NCBI RefSeq assembly: GCF_005239225.2
Contig: NC_133299.1
Location: 1,988,967-2,052,966 of the forward strand
Length of the DNA: 64,000 bases
Direction of reading: 5' to 3'
From: Populus alba
Taxonomy: Eukaryota; Streptophyta; Magnoliopsida; Malpighiales; Salicaceae
Shown here: in pieces, positions 44,985-57,930 of the stretch
Position numbering within the stretch: position 1 is the first letter of the stretch
How the letters are laid out: every line of letters starts with the position of its first letter
Made by a program: the position numbers and the translations under genes
The notes under the pieces: model-generated
Seen by the model: the letters and a program-made list of their open reading frames with translations, nothing else
What the model was told of the DNA's origin: nothing
The model's database searches: none

Positions 44985-46550
44985 GACACACGTGCTGTTT
45001 TCAACAAAAGCAAAATGAATCTGTTTTTACTTTCTAGTAGATGCCTGACATGAATGCTTCTCTTTTCTTAATATGCATGTTATCATAGTTATATAGCTCA
45101 ATGAATTGATCCGGAACATGATTGATTCAGGGTTAGACTAGTTTGGGTTGCAAAAAAAATAAAAGAAGGAATTAACTTGGTTTTATCCTATTAAAAATTT
45201 AGTTTGGATGATGATCCCCACAAAAAAATATGTTAATTATTTTAAAATATATATTTTTAAAAAATAATTCTCATCACAATATCAAACCAAACAGGCTCTA
45301 AATAATTAAAAATTGACCTCATCTTCAACCTCTCTTTTTTAATATTTAGAGTCCATTTATATGTTTATTTGAAATTTAAATTTAATTAATAGTATTTTAT
45401 ATTGAATTTAATTGATAAATAAGTTGAATTTACATATTTAAAAAAATTTAAATAAAAAATTTATTTTTGTTTTGTTTTTAAAGAATAAAAAATGTTATTT
45501 CATTTTATTTTTTAAAAGACTTTAAAAAAATACTATAAGAGTATTTTTTAAAAAATTAATTTTAATATTAAAAATTTCCTATTAAAAATTTTATTTTAAA
45601 TAAGATGAGATAACCTTAAATTATTTTTATAAAAAATTAAAATCTATTCAAAATTCAATTCTTAATAATAAGAAAGAGAATTTCCAACTTGAGATGGACC
45701 AAATAACAATGATTAAGAACAGGAGAATAAAGCGCAGAGGCTATTGTTTTTCAACTTTTTTGTGTTGTCTCATGCCATATCACAAGTATGTTTTTCTTGT
45801 CTCTTCCTCCAAGATTTTTTTCAGCGGAAAGAAAACAAAATCTCTCATTTTTAAAATCGAAATAGGATTGAACCGAATGAAAAAATTAAACCGATTCATT
45901 TGGTTCGGTTCAATTCAGTCTTACATTTATTAAAACCGAATAAATCTAATTTAAATCAATGGCCTCTAATTTGACTGTTTTTTATAGGGTTAATTTAATA
46001 AGCATTTAATTTATTATATCTGGGTCGATTTAGTGATGGGTTTTTTTTTTAGTTTTGAAAATTTAAAACTAAAATTGAATTGAACTAATTTTTAAAAAAT
46101 TAAATATCCTGACCGGAATTATTTAACAAAATGAAAAACATTCCAATTAAATTTGCGTCGATTTTTATAAATATCCCAGATAATATTGCTGATTTGCTCA
46201 CCCATATATTTTTAATAATATCTCAAAACACAAAGCATATATTTTGCTCGGCTAGACAAAGCTAGCTCGCTCACTCACTCATGATAAGGGAAGTGGATAG
46301 AAAATCTGCCACCACATACAGAATTTAGCAAGAAAGCCGAGCGATTCACAGAGTACTGAGATGAGATATCTATAAAAATGTTTTACTTTTTACCGCGATA
46401 ACCAGATCAATTTTTTAAAAAAAATATATAAAAAAAAATTATAAATATTGTTAGTGTTTCTTTTTTTTAGCAAAAAAAAATAAAAAAAACCTTGTAAAAA
46501 TTATCTCAATATAATTTAATTGACTTTACGAGTTCATAAGCAACATGGAA
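44985..46550. other. AT-rich spacer upstream of DPE2
   Basis: No gene seen. A cggttcggtt-type repeat with ccgaatgaaa and aaaccgatt words lies at 45855-46110, similar to 8975-9160. The short frame at 45694-45933 runs into this repeat. Confidence 0.5.
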
Positions 46551-46559
46551 CTCCCTGTA

Positions 46560-47800
46560 AAAATATAGTTTAATTTTTAAAAAATTCAAGATTAAAGGAC
46601 TCGTGACTTGAATCATGAAACAACATATTGAAACTAACTTTGATCAACTTATATTAACAACATATTGAACTAACTTTGATCAACTCAAATTAACAAGTCA
46701 AATTCATAACTTGGGTTATGAGATCATAATAATTATATATAAAAAGCAAATCAAAACAAAATATAAAGTATAATTATTAATCAACTCAATGTTGAAGAAT
46801 GAAATTAAAAAAAAAAAAAAACTAAAAAAACAATCTTAGTTAACTTATCAAACTCACAACTCGAGTCATGAAACCAGGTTAAACTCATAAAAAGTAAATC
46901 ATAAATTTTAATCCTCAATCAGTTCGAATATTGAATTATGAGATTAAAAAGAAAAATCAATTAAAAAGGATCATAAAAATTACTTAGATAAATTCATCAA
47001 AATCATGACTAGGCTCATGAGACCGAAATAATCTCATAAAAAAATAAAAATAAAAATAAAAATAATTTGAAATTTAACCTGGGTTAACATGTCAAGTCTT
47101 CAACTTTAGTCATAAAAATAAAATAACCTTATAAAAAAACAAATCAAAACAAATTATTAAGCTTAATTCTTAATCGACATTGTCTGCTTGAATATTGAAC
47201 GGTAAAATTTGTAAAAAAATTAATTAAAAATGACAAAAAACAAATCAAGACAACTCAAGTTATAAGATCAAAATAATCTAATAAAAAACAAATCAGAATA
47301 AATCACGAAGTCTAATTCTCAATCAAACACAATATTAAATAATAAAATTAAAAAAAAAAAAACTAAGTCAACCGAGTTAACCCGCAAAACCCGCGACTTG
47401 GGACACAAGTTGAGGAACTTGATAAGAAATAAATTCAATATTAAAGGACTCATGACTTGAATCATGAAACCAAAATAACTTCTTGGAAAAAATTAAAAAA
47501 ACAACTTATTTAACAAAAATTAAAATGTCAAACCCCGTTATCTTAATCATGAGACTAAGATATCCTTATATAAAACAAATCAACGTAAAGCTCAATTTTC
47601 AATCAACCCAATATTGAATGATCAAATTTAAAAAAAAAAATACATAAAAAATAACTTGAATCAATTCAAATTAACTCATTAAACAATTAAAATAATATAA
47701 AAAACAAATCACGAAGTTTTATTTATAATCAATTTAATATCAGATAATAAAATTAAAATATATATATATATATATAATTAAAAAAAATACAAGTCAATTA
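46560..47800. repeat. Degenerate tandem repeat array (~150 bp units)
   Basis: The words cttgaatcatgaaac, cttgggttatgagat, ctcgagtcatgaaacc, ctcatgagaccg and later variants recur at roughly 100-150 bp, followed each time by aaaaagcaaatcaaaacaaa and aatcaactcaatnttgaatga-like words and an A run. It is the reverse-complement counterpart of the array at 25190-25840. Within it, 46630-46690 has a short perfect duplication of aacatattga and ctaactttgatcaact. Non-coding. Confidence 0.65.
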
Positions 47801-49030
47801 GATTGACTCAACAAACCTACCTTCATACAAGTAACCAAATAAGAAATAAATCTAATATTAAACCATAAAATTATTTTTAAAAAATTTTAAAAAAAAAAAA
47901 AAAAAAAAGGAAGCATTATTCATTATAGGGGTACGATAAAAACCTTCTTTTAGTTTTTTTTACGTACAAAGCACAAGGTTTTTTTTTTACGTACAAAGCA
48001 GAGTGATGTAACCCGGTATAGTCTCACAAACTGATATAGAATACTCATGACTTAGTTCGACGTGAATAAAGTTTTAATTTGAATAAAAAAAACATTAATT
48101 CATTTAAACTCAGTTAACCTATCTAATTCAATCTATACTTAATTGGGTCAACAACAATAATTTAAATACATAAATAAATAAAACAATTCTATTTTAATAA
48201 AAATAGTAATCCAATAACTTTTTCAATTAAAAATATATTAACATTATATTTTATATTTTTTTTAATATGAGCATCAAATTAATACTTAAAAAACAAATCG
48301 AACCAAAAACCTAACTCTCTAAACCTGCCTTTTGCGAGTCATACTCCAGGTCACAGTTTTAATTTATTTTTCCTTTGAAGACTCAACCTATCAATAACCA
48401 AACAATGCTTAGCTCGATGATACACACCTAACAGTGGTGCAGGGTTAGGGTTTGAGACTGCTCTTACGATGGAACCCGAACAACAATAATATTAATAAAA
48501 GCTTGCTGACCAAAGTGCTCATCTGACCTGTAACGTTAATACGAGATCAAGATTGAACCGTATCCACCCAATATTCAACCACCATATACGCTATAAAGCT
48601 AGATGAGTTCAACAGCTAGACTGAATGAGAATGCGGGACACCTGGGATCAAAAATCATACCTGATTGACTTAGCAGGGATGAGATACAAAATGGTAATTT
48701 GATACACTTGTTCTCTTCTTCTTTTTTTGGCTTTTTTTTCTCCTTACATTTCTGCAGAAGAGAATACACAAACAGCAGCAATGCAATCAAAGGCCTGCCA
48801 CCTCTGTGACTTTGACCTCAAAATGCATCTGCATGCTGAACTTTTAATCAAATATTTACACGCACGAAAAAAAAGAAAAAAAGAAAGACATATATCCACT
48901 AGGATGGGAGGCAAGCCCTTTGCGTTGCTCCCACTTAAACTCCTCCGGTTTGTTCGATTTGTCTGAATTGAATGCTGAATCCCAGAGCAGTGATTTTAAC
49001 TAGAAAATAGATTGTTCCCCTTTTCTTTTG
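47801..49030. other. Spacer and 3' flank of the DUF7036-type gene
   Basis: AT-rich to about 48350, with a duplicated word tttttttacgtacaaagca at about 47956 and 47984. From about 48550 to 49030 the sequence is probably the 3' UTR of the minus-strand gene that follows. No other gene seen. Confidence 0.5.
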
Positions 49031-52000
49031 TTATAGTTGTAATACAACAGCAATTAGGGATAGTACCCATTGAACAGTGAGAAGACCTGCAGAAGCTGCA
49101 AAAGTAGATATATTTAGTCCATGGCATTCATGGGAATATAAACATTTACATAATATGGTCCAACAGTTCCAACTCATCGGTGCATGATAGATTCGTAAAG
49201 AGTGATTTCCATTGTCCAGTCTGAGGAAAAAGATGATTTTAGAAAACATATGTCACACACTCAAGCTTGAGAAAAATGCATACCAAGTAAAAAAATATAA
49301 CAAAATAGAATCAGTATATCAAGCAATCAACCCACAACATTTCATAAACAATTTGCAGAGAAAGAACCAGAATGAATGATGAGGATGAGCAGCCAGCAAA
49401 GAATAATTCATCATCGCATTTACAAAGAAAAGAGTGTTAGATTTGTATGTGATGTGAAGCACTTGGTAAAGATTATTAAATCTACTCACATGAAGACAGC
49501 GATGGTGAAGGTGAAAATGACAGCATTGTGTCAGAATGCTCATCAGATTTACCCCTTGATGGTGGCGGAGCATGGGCAAAAACTACATTTGGCAAAGGAC
49601 TAGATGCAGGAATTGATTGGGAAATCGGTGAAGGTGCTGGTGATACTTCCGGTCGATCATTGTCGGGTTGAGGCAAGGCAGCAAAGTGAGGAGGACTGCT
49701 AGGTGCTACTGAAGGGGCTAAATGAGACCTCTTTCCACCATTCCCTGTAAACCTTCTTTTGCGCCCAAATTGACAACCAGGAGGATTTGCTTCATGGTTG
49801 TTATGAGGTGCAGACGAACTTTTCAATGGGGCAGGTGAATCGTCAACAGGTGCAGGTGCACTTCTCTTAGGTGGAGGTATAGGTGAAATTGCAGGAGCAT
49901 GGGCATCATGGTGGTGGTGGTGGTGTTGGTGGTGGTGGTGGTGGTGGTGGTGTTGGTGATGGTGGTGAGGAAGAGAAGTAGGAGAAGGTGAAGGGGCACT
50001 GCCTTCACCACCATGGAGTGAATGTTGCAATATAGATGATAGACGAACTTGCTTCACTCTACCAAAAATAGTGTTATTCAGGCCAAGATTCTTAGAATTA
50101 CCCCTGATAGTTTGAGCCAGTTGCTTTAACCTGGGGGTATTCCCAATTACCAGCAGAACTGATGATTTAACAGTGGTAGGGGGAGACACCGTTGAACCTT
50201 GTGAATTCCATAATTCTATATACAAGTTCTGCATCCACAAAAGAAACCATCAGATTCTGCATAGCAAACACTAGAGTGGTAAATGAATAAATTCTCTTGA
50301 GAAACTGATAGGCATGTCTCTATTTGGGTAATCATAGACTAAAATCTTTGATGAATGAAAAGTTATTACACGCATTAGTTTTTTTCTCCCTGTCAGAAAA
50401 GAAGAGTCTAGTTATAGAAACAAAACCCTTCCTTTACATATATCTAACAAGTCACTTTTTACACAATTTCAAAGGTCCCACTCCCAATACACAATCACCC
50501 CACACTACAATCTCAAACACATTCAAAAGTTGGAATACTGAACCACTGCAGTAAAGCAAAACCTCACATGCATGTATAGATACAAATAGATGTTACATAA
50601 ACTGCAAAACAGGTCATGTTTTAAAAGAGAAGGGGCAAATTATTGTCAAACCTCAATGGGCGTTAGATGCAGTCCTGCCTTCAGTTGACTTTTCAGCTCT
50701 GCAAATTTTTCCCGTATTTGAAGAATAGAGAAGTTCAAGGTGAAGTTGAATGGTATTTGCACTTTCTGCAAAAGAAATGCTCTCTGTGGTGGAATAATTG
50801 TAATTCCACCGGGAAATTTAAGTACCTCAAAAGAGGATGCATCTCCAAACAAGGACTTAGTAAGTTCGAGAGATGAATCGTTTACAACCAAAGACACAAA
50901 AGAGCCCCTGATTAGACTTTGATCAGTTGATGATATTTTTGAATCATTTTCTAGTGGATCAACCCCAAACACAACCTTTGTTCTGTTTGATCCAGCCAAG
51001 GGTTCTAGAGACAGGATAACCACCTGTTTGAACATATAAATTTGAATCAAAATTGAGGAAGTACGAATTAAATAATATAAGACTAATGGAACAAGTGAAT
51101 ACCTTGGTATTAGGAACTCTCATCTCATCAAAAATATCATCCCGGAGCTTCAATATATTGTCCTCCAGCAAGAAAACTGGCTTTTTGACTAGGAAACTTG
51201 CTACTATATCATGATCTGAATACACGAAAATTGAACACATTGATTCCAACGATTGAAAGAGTGAGTTTCATGATTTGAACCCATGAAATAATTAGAAAAA
51301 AGGACTTAGGCAATGATATGCATATCAAATAAGCAGCGTTTACTGAATGCAACCACATAACAAATAGCATGAAAGGCACATTTTCATTTGCCCTTTTCTT
51401 TTTCAGCTTTAAAACCAACCATTTTCTCTTATCTTCTATTTTCTTAGCTATTCTTTTCTTTTGGAGAAATAATCCACTCACTGTAAGACACTAGCAGCAT
51501 AGCATAAGCATCCAGAGATATCTACAAATCCGTTGATGTTTATCTCACAACGGAATCCAAAAACACATGCTGCGTTGATGAAACAAACCTAAACACCTGT
51601 AATTACCAGGTGATAGTTTCACTCATATCATTTCCGCTTATATTTTCCAATACATTTAATTAGACGTATCAATTTCAAAAGGTATGGCACCATAGGACTG
51701 AAGGTGATTCCTAATTTAAAATAAAAAATGCATGAACACTACATGTATGCTTTTTCAGCATCCATTTCCAAGATCAGTCATGAAGAACACCAATGGTAAC
51801 TAAATTAAAGTCACAAATTCAGTTCAAATTATCCACAAGCTGAACTAAGCTTAATAACACTTCTTTCATAATTAATTGGGACTGTTAGCCATACAAAATC
51901 ATTACTTATTATAGACCTCAGCACTAAATCACTTGCAGCATCTAACAAAACCAGCCATACATGACTAAAGTATAAGCCTGACATTTATGAAACAATGATA

Positions 52001-53237
52001 CTGTTGCAGACTCCAACACCGTATTAAATCTTCAATCCAAATATCTACACTACTGAGTGAAGAGGTAGTAGTGGAGAGGCTAACACATTTGAAGCTTGTA
52101 AATTCATACTCAGTACATATTCATTATGGGACTAGTCAACAGCACAAGTGTGCTACTCAGGAGAGACAAATTGCAACAACGAATTATTCAAAACAAAGAA
52201 AAAGCTTTAGCAAGAACATAGTGGCTTCTCTATCATTACACAGCACATATGCGGCATACAAAGTCCAGTTTTTGTAATATGAACAAATACTCAATTAGTT
52301 TCAGGAGGCCCATAATGGAGCAATTATTTTGTGCAATCAATGTTTCTTGTTTTGCATAAAGCATAGGTTGTATTTAACAAACAATACAACATATCCTGAC
52401 CGTCTATATTTCAGTCTTAAACAATCCATGTTTCAGAAACCCATGTCTCAAAGCATAGGTCTATTCCTCAAAAGACCAGACCTTTACCGAAATTAGAGAT
52501 GCAAAAGACCACCACCTTAATATAGAAATTCTAATACCCAAATTCTTCCATCAGTTGTATTCCTAGCTTGAACAAATCTAAAAAATCAAAGTTGTCAAAC
52601 CACAATAAGATTTTCAAGCTACAGACACTTAATCGGTAAATACCATATAGTCTTACCTTGTTTCACAGTATTCTCAATCAATTTCTTTCCATACATTTTC
52701 TCACCAACCCAATACCCACCAACAGATCATAACCACTTAAGAAACCCTAAATTCAAGCAACCCCATAAAAAAGGCAAAATAATAAATTCTACGTTCCTTT
52801 TTTTTCTCACATTATCAACCAAACACTACTTAACAACCTCGGCCAGCAAAAACCCACGAATTCAATACAAATAAAAATAATAATAATCCAGATCTATCCA
52901 CGGTTCAAAATGCCAAGCACCCACGAATTCAAAAGCCCAGAAAAATAAAAGTAAATAAAATAAAAACCCTACCTTTAATCCTGTAATCTAGATCCAGATC
53001 CCCCTGATCTGCAAAATGTAGAAAAGGAGGCAACCAAAAAACAGCAGAAAGAAAAACAGCAACAGATAATAAAAGTACAAAAACACATCTAAACCCGATA
53101 AACCTAGTAGCAGCAAAATTCCCTTTACATCCAAAACAATAAAATCCCCTCTCTACATTTTGCTCTCCATTCTCACCACTTGTACCTATCCCTTGTTCCT
53201 CTTCACTTCCATTAACACTATTTCCCACTTTCCCCAT
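49031..53237 (-). CDS. Plant membrane protein, DUF7036-type, with His/Pro-rich region
   Basis: Five exons join in frame into 518 codons: 53237-52973, 51215-51103, 51023-50652, 50228-49490 and 49095-49031. The N-terminus is cytosolic-like and acidic, then one membrane segment (FVLLLSVAVFLSAVFWLPPF, about residues 53-72). The middle part (about residues 90-300) is the globular domain: SFLVKKPVFLLEDNILKLRDDI, VVILSLEP, then VVFGVDP and the LLQKVQIPFNFTLNFSI block. It resembles the plant DUF7036 family (recalled from memory, not searched). A region with a run of histidines at plus-strand 49905-49975 is followed by a Pro/Ser/Ala-rich arabinogalactan-like stretch. The C-terminus is hydrophobic (GLLTVQWVLSLIAVVLQL), so a GPI-anchor signal or second membrane segment is possible. 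Role unknown; cell-surface or endomembrane location is likely. ATG 53237 is the first ATG in the frame. Confidence 0.8.
49905..49975 (-). repeat. CAC/CAT microsatellite coding for polyhistidine
   Basis: A run of mostly CAC/CAT codons (plus strand gtggtggtg) in exon 4 encodes about 20 histidines interrupted by a few glutamines. Such runs are prone to length change. Confidence 0.8.
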
Positions 53238-53469
53238 AATGTAGCCAATGTTACAACACAAAAGAACCCCTCCCCCCCTCGAAACTATGGTCCTTGTTCT
53301 CCTTCATGGTGAAAATGGACTTGGCTTGTTTGGTGGTGAATTGGGTCTTGGTTTGTTGAACCCATTTTTTGTTTTGGAGTTAGAAAGTGAAAGAACAACA
53401 ACAAGAAGAGGAGGAAGAGGAAGGGAAATAGAGAGTACTAGAAGATGGGAATTTTATTAGTGAAGATGT

Positions 53470-54280
53470 ATTGTAAGAGAAGAGGAGAGAAGCACCCTTT
53501 TGCTTATAGTACTGGTAGATATATTTTTTTTATAATATTATTTTTGTAGTTTGAATTTGTTTATATGTAGTGGTAATGGTGGAGTAATAGTTAGGGTTTC
53601 AAGTTGGAGAGAGAGAGAGTGTGTGTGGAGTAACCACCTGTAAATGACAAGGATGGTCTTTTTAGGTTAAAAGAGATGGCGGTGGTTTATCTGTTTTTTT
53701 TTTTTTTTCAAATTTATTTTCAATTTTTTTAGATTATATTTTAAATTATAATGCAATTTCGATTTTCAATATTGAGAAGCTTGGAGTTTGGACATATTTG
53801 GCAGGATTTAGATAAATTGATCACATAATCGATGAGAATTGTTATGCTTAGGGTTTTTATTTCTTTCATGGATTGGGGTTTAAAATTTTAAGTTGTTGTG
53901 AATAATGAGATCTTATATAATAATATAGATGGTTTGAGTTTCATGGTTGAAATTAGTTTTAGTATGGGAAATTAATTTCAAAAAATTGACTGTCATAAAA
54001 CCAAATTTAATTAATTGTGCCTATATGATAGTTTGAAGATCACAAATAAAAAAGTGAACTTCAAGTATTTTTTAAAAAATTATAAGTGTTTTGTAATATG
54101 GTGTAAGGTTTTTGTCAATTAAAAGTGTGTTAAAATAAATTTCTTATAATTTATATATATTAAAATAATATTTTTGATAATTTATTTTTATTTTTATTTT
54201 TTATTGTCAATGCTTCAAAGTTACTCAAAAGCATCTAAAAAAATTATTTAATGATTTTTAGATGAATAACAGTTTAAAAA
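53470..54280. other. Promoter side of the DUF7036-type gene and AT-rich spacer
   Basis: 53460-53650 carries GA-rich tracts and is likely the 5' flank of the minus-strand gene. After about 53690 it is AT-rich without a gene. Confidence 0.45.
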
Positions 54281-54284
54281 GTAT

Positions 54285-54505
54285 ATAGGTCTTGTTTATT
54301 TTTATATTTTAAAAATGTTTTTGAAAAAAAATTAAAATTTTTTATTTTTTTATTTGCTTTAAATTAATATTTTTTTAGTGTTTTCAAATCATTTTAATGT
54401 GTTGATATTAAAAATAAATTTTTTTTAAAAAAAAACATAATTTTAATGCATTTCTGAATAAAAAATAATTTGAAAAACAACCACAATCGTATTCCCAAAC
54501 ATAAA
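54285..54505. repeat. MITE-like dispersed repeat copy
   Basis: About 220 bp. It opens with gtcttgtttatttttat and closes with aacaaccacaatcgtattcccaaacat, and has the internal core tcattttaatgtgttgatatt. Same family as 62356-62577. Confidence 0.5.
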
Positions 54506-57110
54506 ATAATTGTATTTATTATATATAAAAAATATAATAAAAAAGTATTTTTGAATAAATTTACATGTCAATAATAATAAGTTCAATTTTTGAAAAAAAA
54601 ATTAAAGATACACTTCATATATATGGGAAACATTAAAAAAAAAATTAAAATATTAATCCAAAAATTTAAATTAAAAAAAAAAGTTCATTGTCTTCGGTGA
54701 TGAAATTTAAAAATTGTGAAATGCTAGCATTTTAACAGTACTTAAACAGGATTTAAAAAATTGTTAGTGCAGACTTTATTATTATTATTATTATTATTTG
54801 AATGTATATAAGAAAAAAAAAGGGTAGGGACCACGGGGAGTAGTGAGTGTTGATGGAAATAGATAGGGCACCACCACCACCTGCGCCCAAATGCGTGGCA
54901 TTTATATGTGAGGAGACACTGCCTTAGTGGAGACTCCGCTGGAAAACCATTTTTGACTCTCCTTAGTCAAATAATATTTACTGCATAATACTGTTACATC
55001 TTGTAGTGTAGCGTAAGCCATCACACTGCTCCTTTTGAAAAATCATTAGTGGAGTGGTGGTGGTGAAGACAGACAGCTTCCTACGTTTCAAATAATCCCG
55101 TTGCAGTTTAAAGTGAGTTTTTGAGTTTGGATTTAAAAATTCAAATTTTTTTTTATATTTTTAAATTATTTTGATATAGTTATAACTGATTTATAAAAAA
55201 TAAAAAATATTATTTTAATATATTTTAGTGTAAAAAATATTTTGAACCGTAATTGCTACCATACTCCCAAAGTCCCAATCAAGTTTCAGTTTATAGACAG
55301 ACAAGATTAGCTCAAAAAGTATATTTTAAATAAATCAAAATAATATTATTTAAAAAAAAATAAACGAGTTTTTTTTCAATGATTTAACAGGGTCATTGAT
55401 TGACCTATCTAGTCGATGAGATCAACTTTAAAGTTGATGTATTTCAGAGCAAAAAATATATTGAATTACAACTGATATCACTTTTTCAAACACCTCTTTT
55501 ATTAAACATGATTTAATTTTGACTTTACGTAAAATTCGGTTTATGAGCAAATAAGATTAACTCGAAAGATATGTTTTAAAAAATCAAAACAATATTATTT
55601 AAAAAACATAAAAAAAATCAACAAGTTTCTTACTGTAATTTAATAGAGTAGTAGATTAACCTATTTGATAAATGAGATCAATTTTAAGGTTGATAGTTTT
55701 AGAACCAATCCAAGTCAACCTATCAACTAGAATTGTGGGTTATCCCATTAAAAGAGTGTTTGATGTTGAGGTTAGATATGTTTTTCATTAAAATTTAAAT
55801 AATTATTTTGATATTTTTGTGTTTTTAAATTGTTTTGATGCATTGATATAAAAAAATATTATTTTAATAAATTTATAAAAATAAATATTTTAAAAACAAT
55901 ATCTATGACATTTACAAACACCTCCTGAGATTCTCCATTAACCAAAAATAAAAGAGAAAAAAGTTGGAAACTTGGAATGTGATTAGCTGGTTGGAGACCA
56001 GGTTAGAGGATTTACGTAGCTGTGACTAACATGTGCCTCAAGGCCATACCTTGATTTAAATAACTGGCATGTCTCTCTCACATTAATCTATTCCCATAAT
56101 TAAAGCAAATATAGTCTTAATTTGTAATTTAACATTGCTAATAAATCATTCCATTCATGTTTATTAAAGTGTACTTTACAGATATTAGAAAAAACCCTTT
56201 TATGAAAGTGATTTAAGAACGCAATAATAGTCGAGAATGATATAATTAATTAATAAGCAAGGGTTTCTTAAGTGTTAGTGGATTGGAGAGTTGTATTTGC
56301 CCGTAAAGGTTTTGACTTGAGATTTAGAAATTGTTAAATGTTTTGTTGTGGCGGGCTCCGCAATAAATGGAGTGAATTTTTCATGTCGTGAACGTGTGAA
56401 TATTAATCGGTTTGTCTTACAGTCTATTTGAGAAATATTGCTGTTGTTAGTTTTTAAAATATTTTTTATTTTGTAAATATATTAAAATAATATTTTTTTT
56501 ATTTTTAAAAAATTATTTTTGATATTGGTATATTAAAATAATTTAAAAATATATTAATTTGAAATAAAAAAATTTAATTTTTTTAAATATATTTTTAAAA
56601 ACATATTGTGTTACTAATTTGACCGGAAAAAATTTGGGTCATGAGAATAATTATTGGGTTTTTAGGATTGTGGTGTATAATTCTTTCTAAATAATTTTAA
56701 TTCAAAAATATATTATAATATTTTATATTAATTTACATAATACATTAAAAAAATCAATTTAAAGCTGCGTCAAACACCCTCAAGGTTAACATGTGAATCA
56801 TCAAGTCAATTTAGATTATTATTTTTACTTTTATCAAAATATCTTGATTTTTTTTTTTAAATAGCCTCGTCTCAGACAGATTTAAAGTGGGTTTGATCAC
56901 CCAATTACCCATATTTCACCAGGATAATGTAAAAAGTTATTAGAATTGAAACTTTACAACGTCATGCTCTAAACTAGGTGATTTATTGGATCAACTCGTC
57001 ATTTAAAACCAAATTTAATAACCATGAACGAGAGTCTATCATCTAGTATGAAATATTTTTTAAATTTCATAAAGAAAATTATTTCTTAATCATGTTAAAT
57101 TCTATTATAT
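54506..57110. other. AT-rich spacer with several decayed MITE-like copies
   Basis: No gene seen. Diverged copies of the same short family lie near 55110-55272, 55755-55925 and 56425-56610, each with a tttgatatnnttnta core and cccaaag-like or cacct-like ends. A (tta)n microsatellite is at 54776-54798. A less AT-rich patch at 54825-55080 has no recognisable open frame. Confidence 0.5.
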
Positions 57111-57111
57111 T

Positions 57112-57305
57112 AAACCATGTTTGTTTTTGTGTTTTAAATATATTTAAAAAAATTTTAATTTTTTTTGCTTTAAATTAATATATTTTTAAATTATTTTGAT
57201 GTGTTAATATTAAAAATATTTAAATATATATATATATATATATTATTTTAATATTTTTTAAAATAAAACTTATTTTAAAAAATAACTACTATCACATTTA
57301 TAAAC
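57112..57305. repeat. MITE-like dispersed repeat copy with (AT)n
   Basis: Opens with atgtttgtttttgtg, has the core ttattttgatgtgttaatatt, contains an (AT)n tract at about 57223-57243, and ends actactatcacatttataaac. Same family as 54285-54505. Confidence 0.5.
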
Positions 57306-57639
57306 ATATTTTTCCTCTTAAATGTTTAGTCACGATGATGACTGATGACATAAGATGATATTGACTCAGGATTGTCGGCAAAGGATCTTGATGTCCTCTC
57401 ATCTAATGGCTGCCATTTTATTAGAACCACCTTAGAATTTTGAAATTTGAATAATGTTAAAGATGCTTTAACTATTATTCCTGTAGCTGTTATTTTTTTT
57501 TTAAATGCTTGAAAATATATTTAAAAACTTTATTATTATTTTTCTAAAAACATAAAAATATAAATTATCTTAAAGTAATTTAAAAAAAAAAAACAGTTTT
57601 GAAACGTAAAAAATATAGGAATGTTTTTCTTTTTTCTTG

Positions 57640-57930
57640 CTGAAAACCCTATCCTATGATTCTCCTTGGACAAAGAATGCTCGAGCACTATCCAAAAGGT
57701 TGCAGGAAAATTCAAAACAGAACGTAGTGTCCAAGATGAGGATGTCCAGAAATTCAAACCAAGAAGAAGATACAGACAAAAACTGCGCTGTCCAAAATTC
57801 CAAGAAACAGGAATGCGTATATTCAGCCTCCTGGTTTATTAAATCAGCTAGCTGTAATGTTTCCAAGAGACAGGAGACTGGCTTCACAGTGACGTTCTTC
57901 TGTTTTTCAAATTTCCTGAATTCATAGCTT
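57640..57930. other. Unclassified less AT-rich island with open frames on both strands
   Basis: Roughly 290 bp of balanced composition in AT-rich surroundings. The plus frame encodes a polar stretch with SRNSNQEEDTDKNC; the minus frame has LINQEAEYTHSCFLEFW. Neither starts at a convincing ATG for its full length, and I recognise neither. It may be an exon remnant or a spacer of a lost gene. Confidence 0.3.

Noticed and set aside
49823..50014. Frame rich in threonine (TNTTTTTTTTNTTTT) opposite or beside the histidine run
   Set aside because: It is the alternative reading of the CAC/CAT microsatellite; the His frame joins the other exons.
53248..53460. Plus-strand frame rich in Arg/Gly/Glu near the start of the DUF7036-type gene
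   Set aside because: It overlaps the 5' leader of the minus-strand gene and derives from GA-rich simple sequence.
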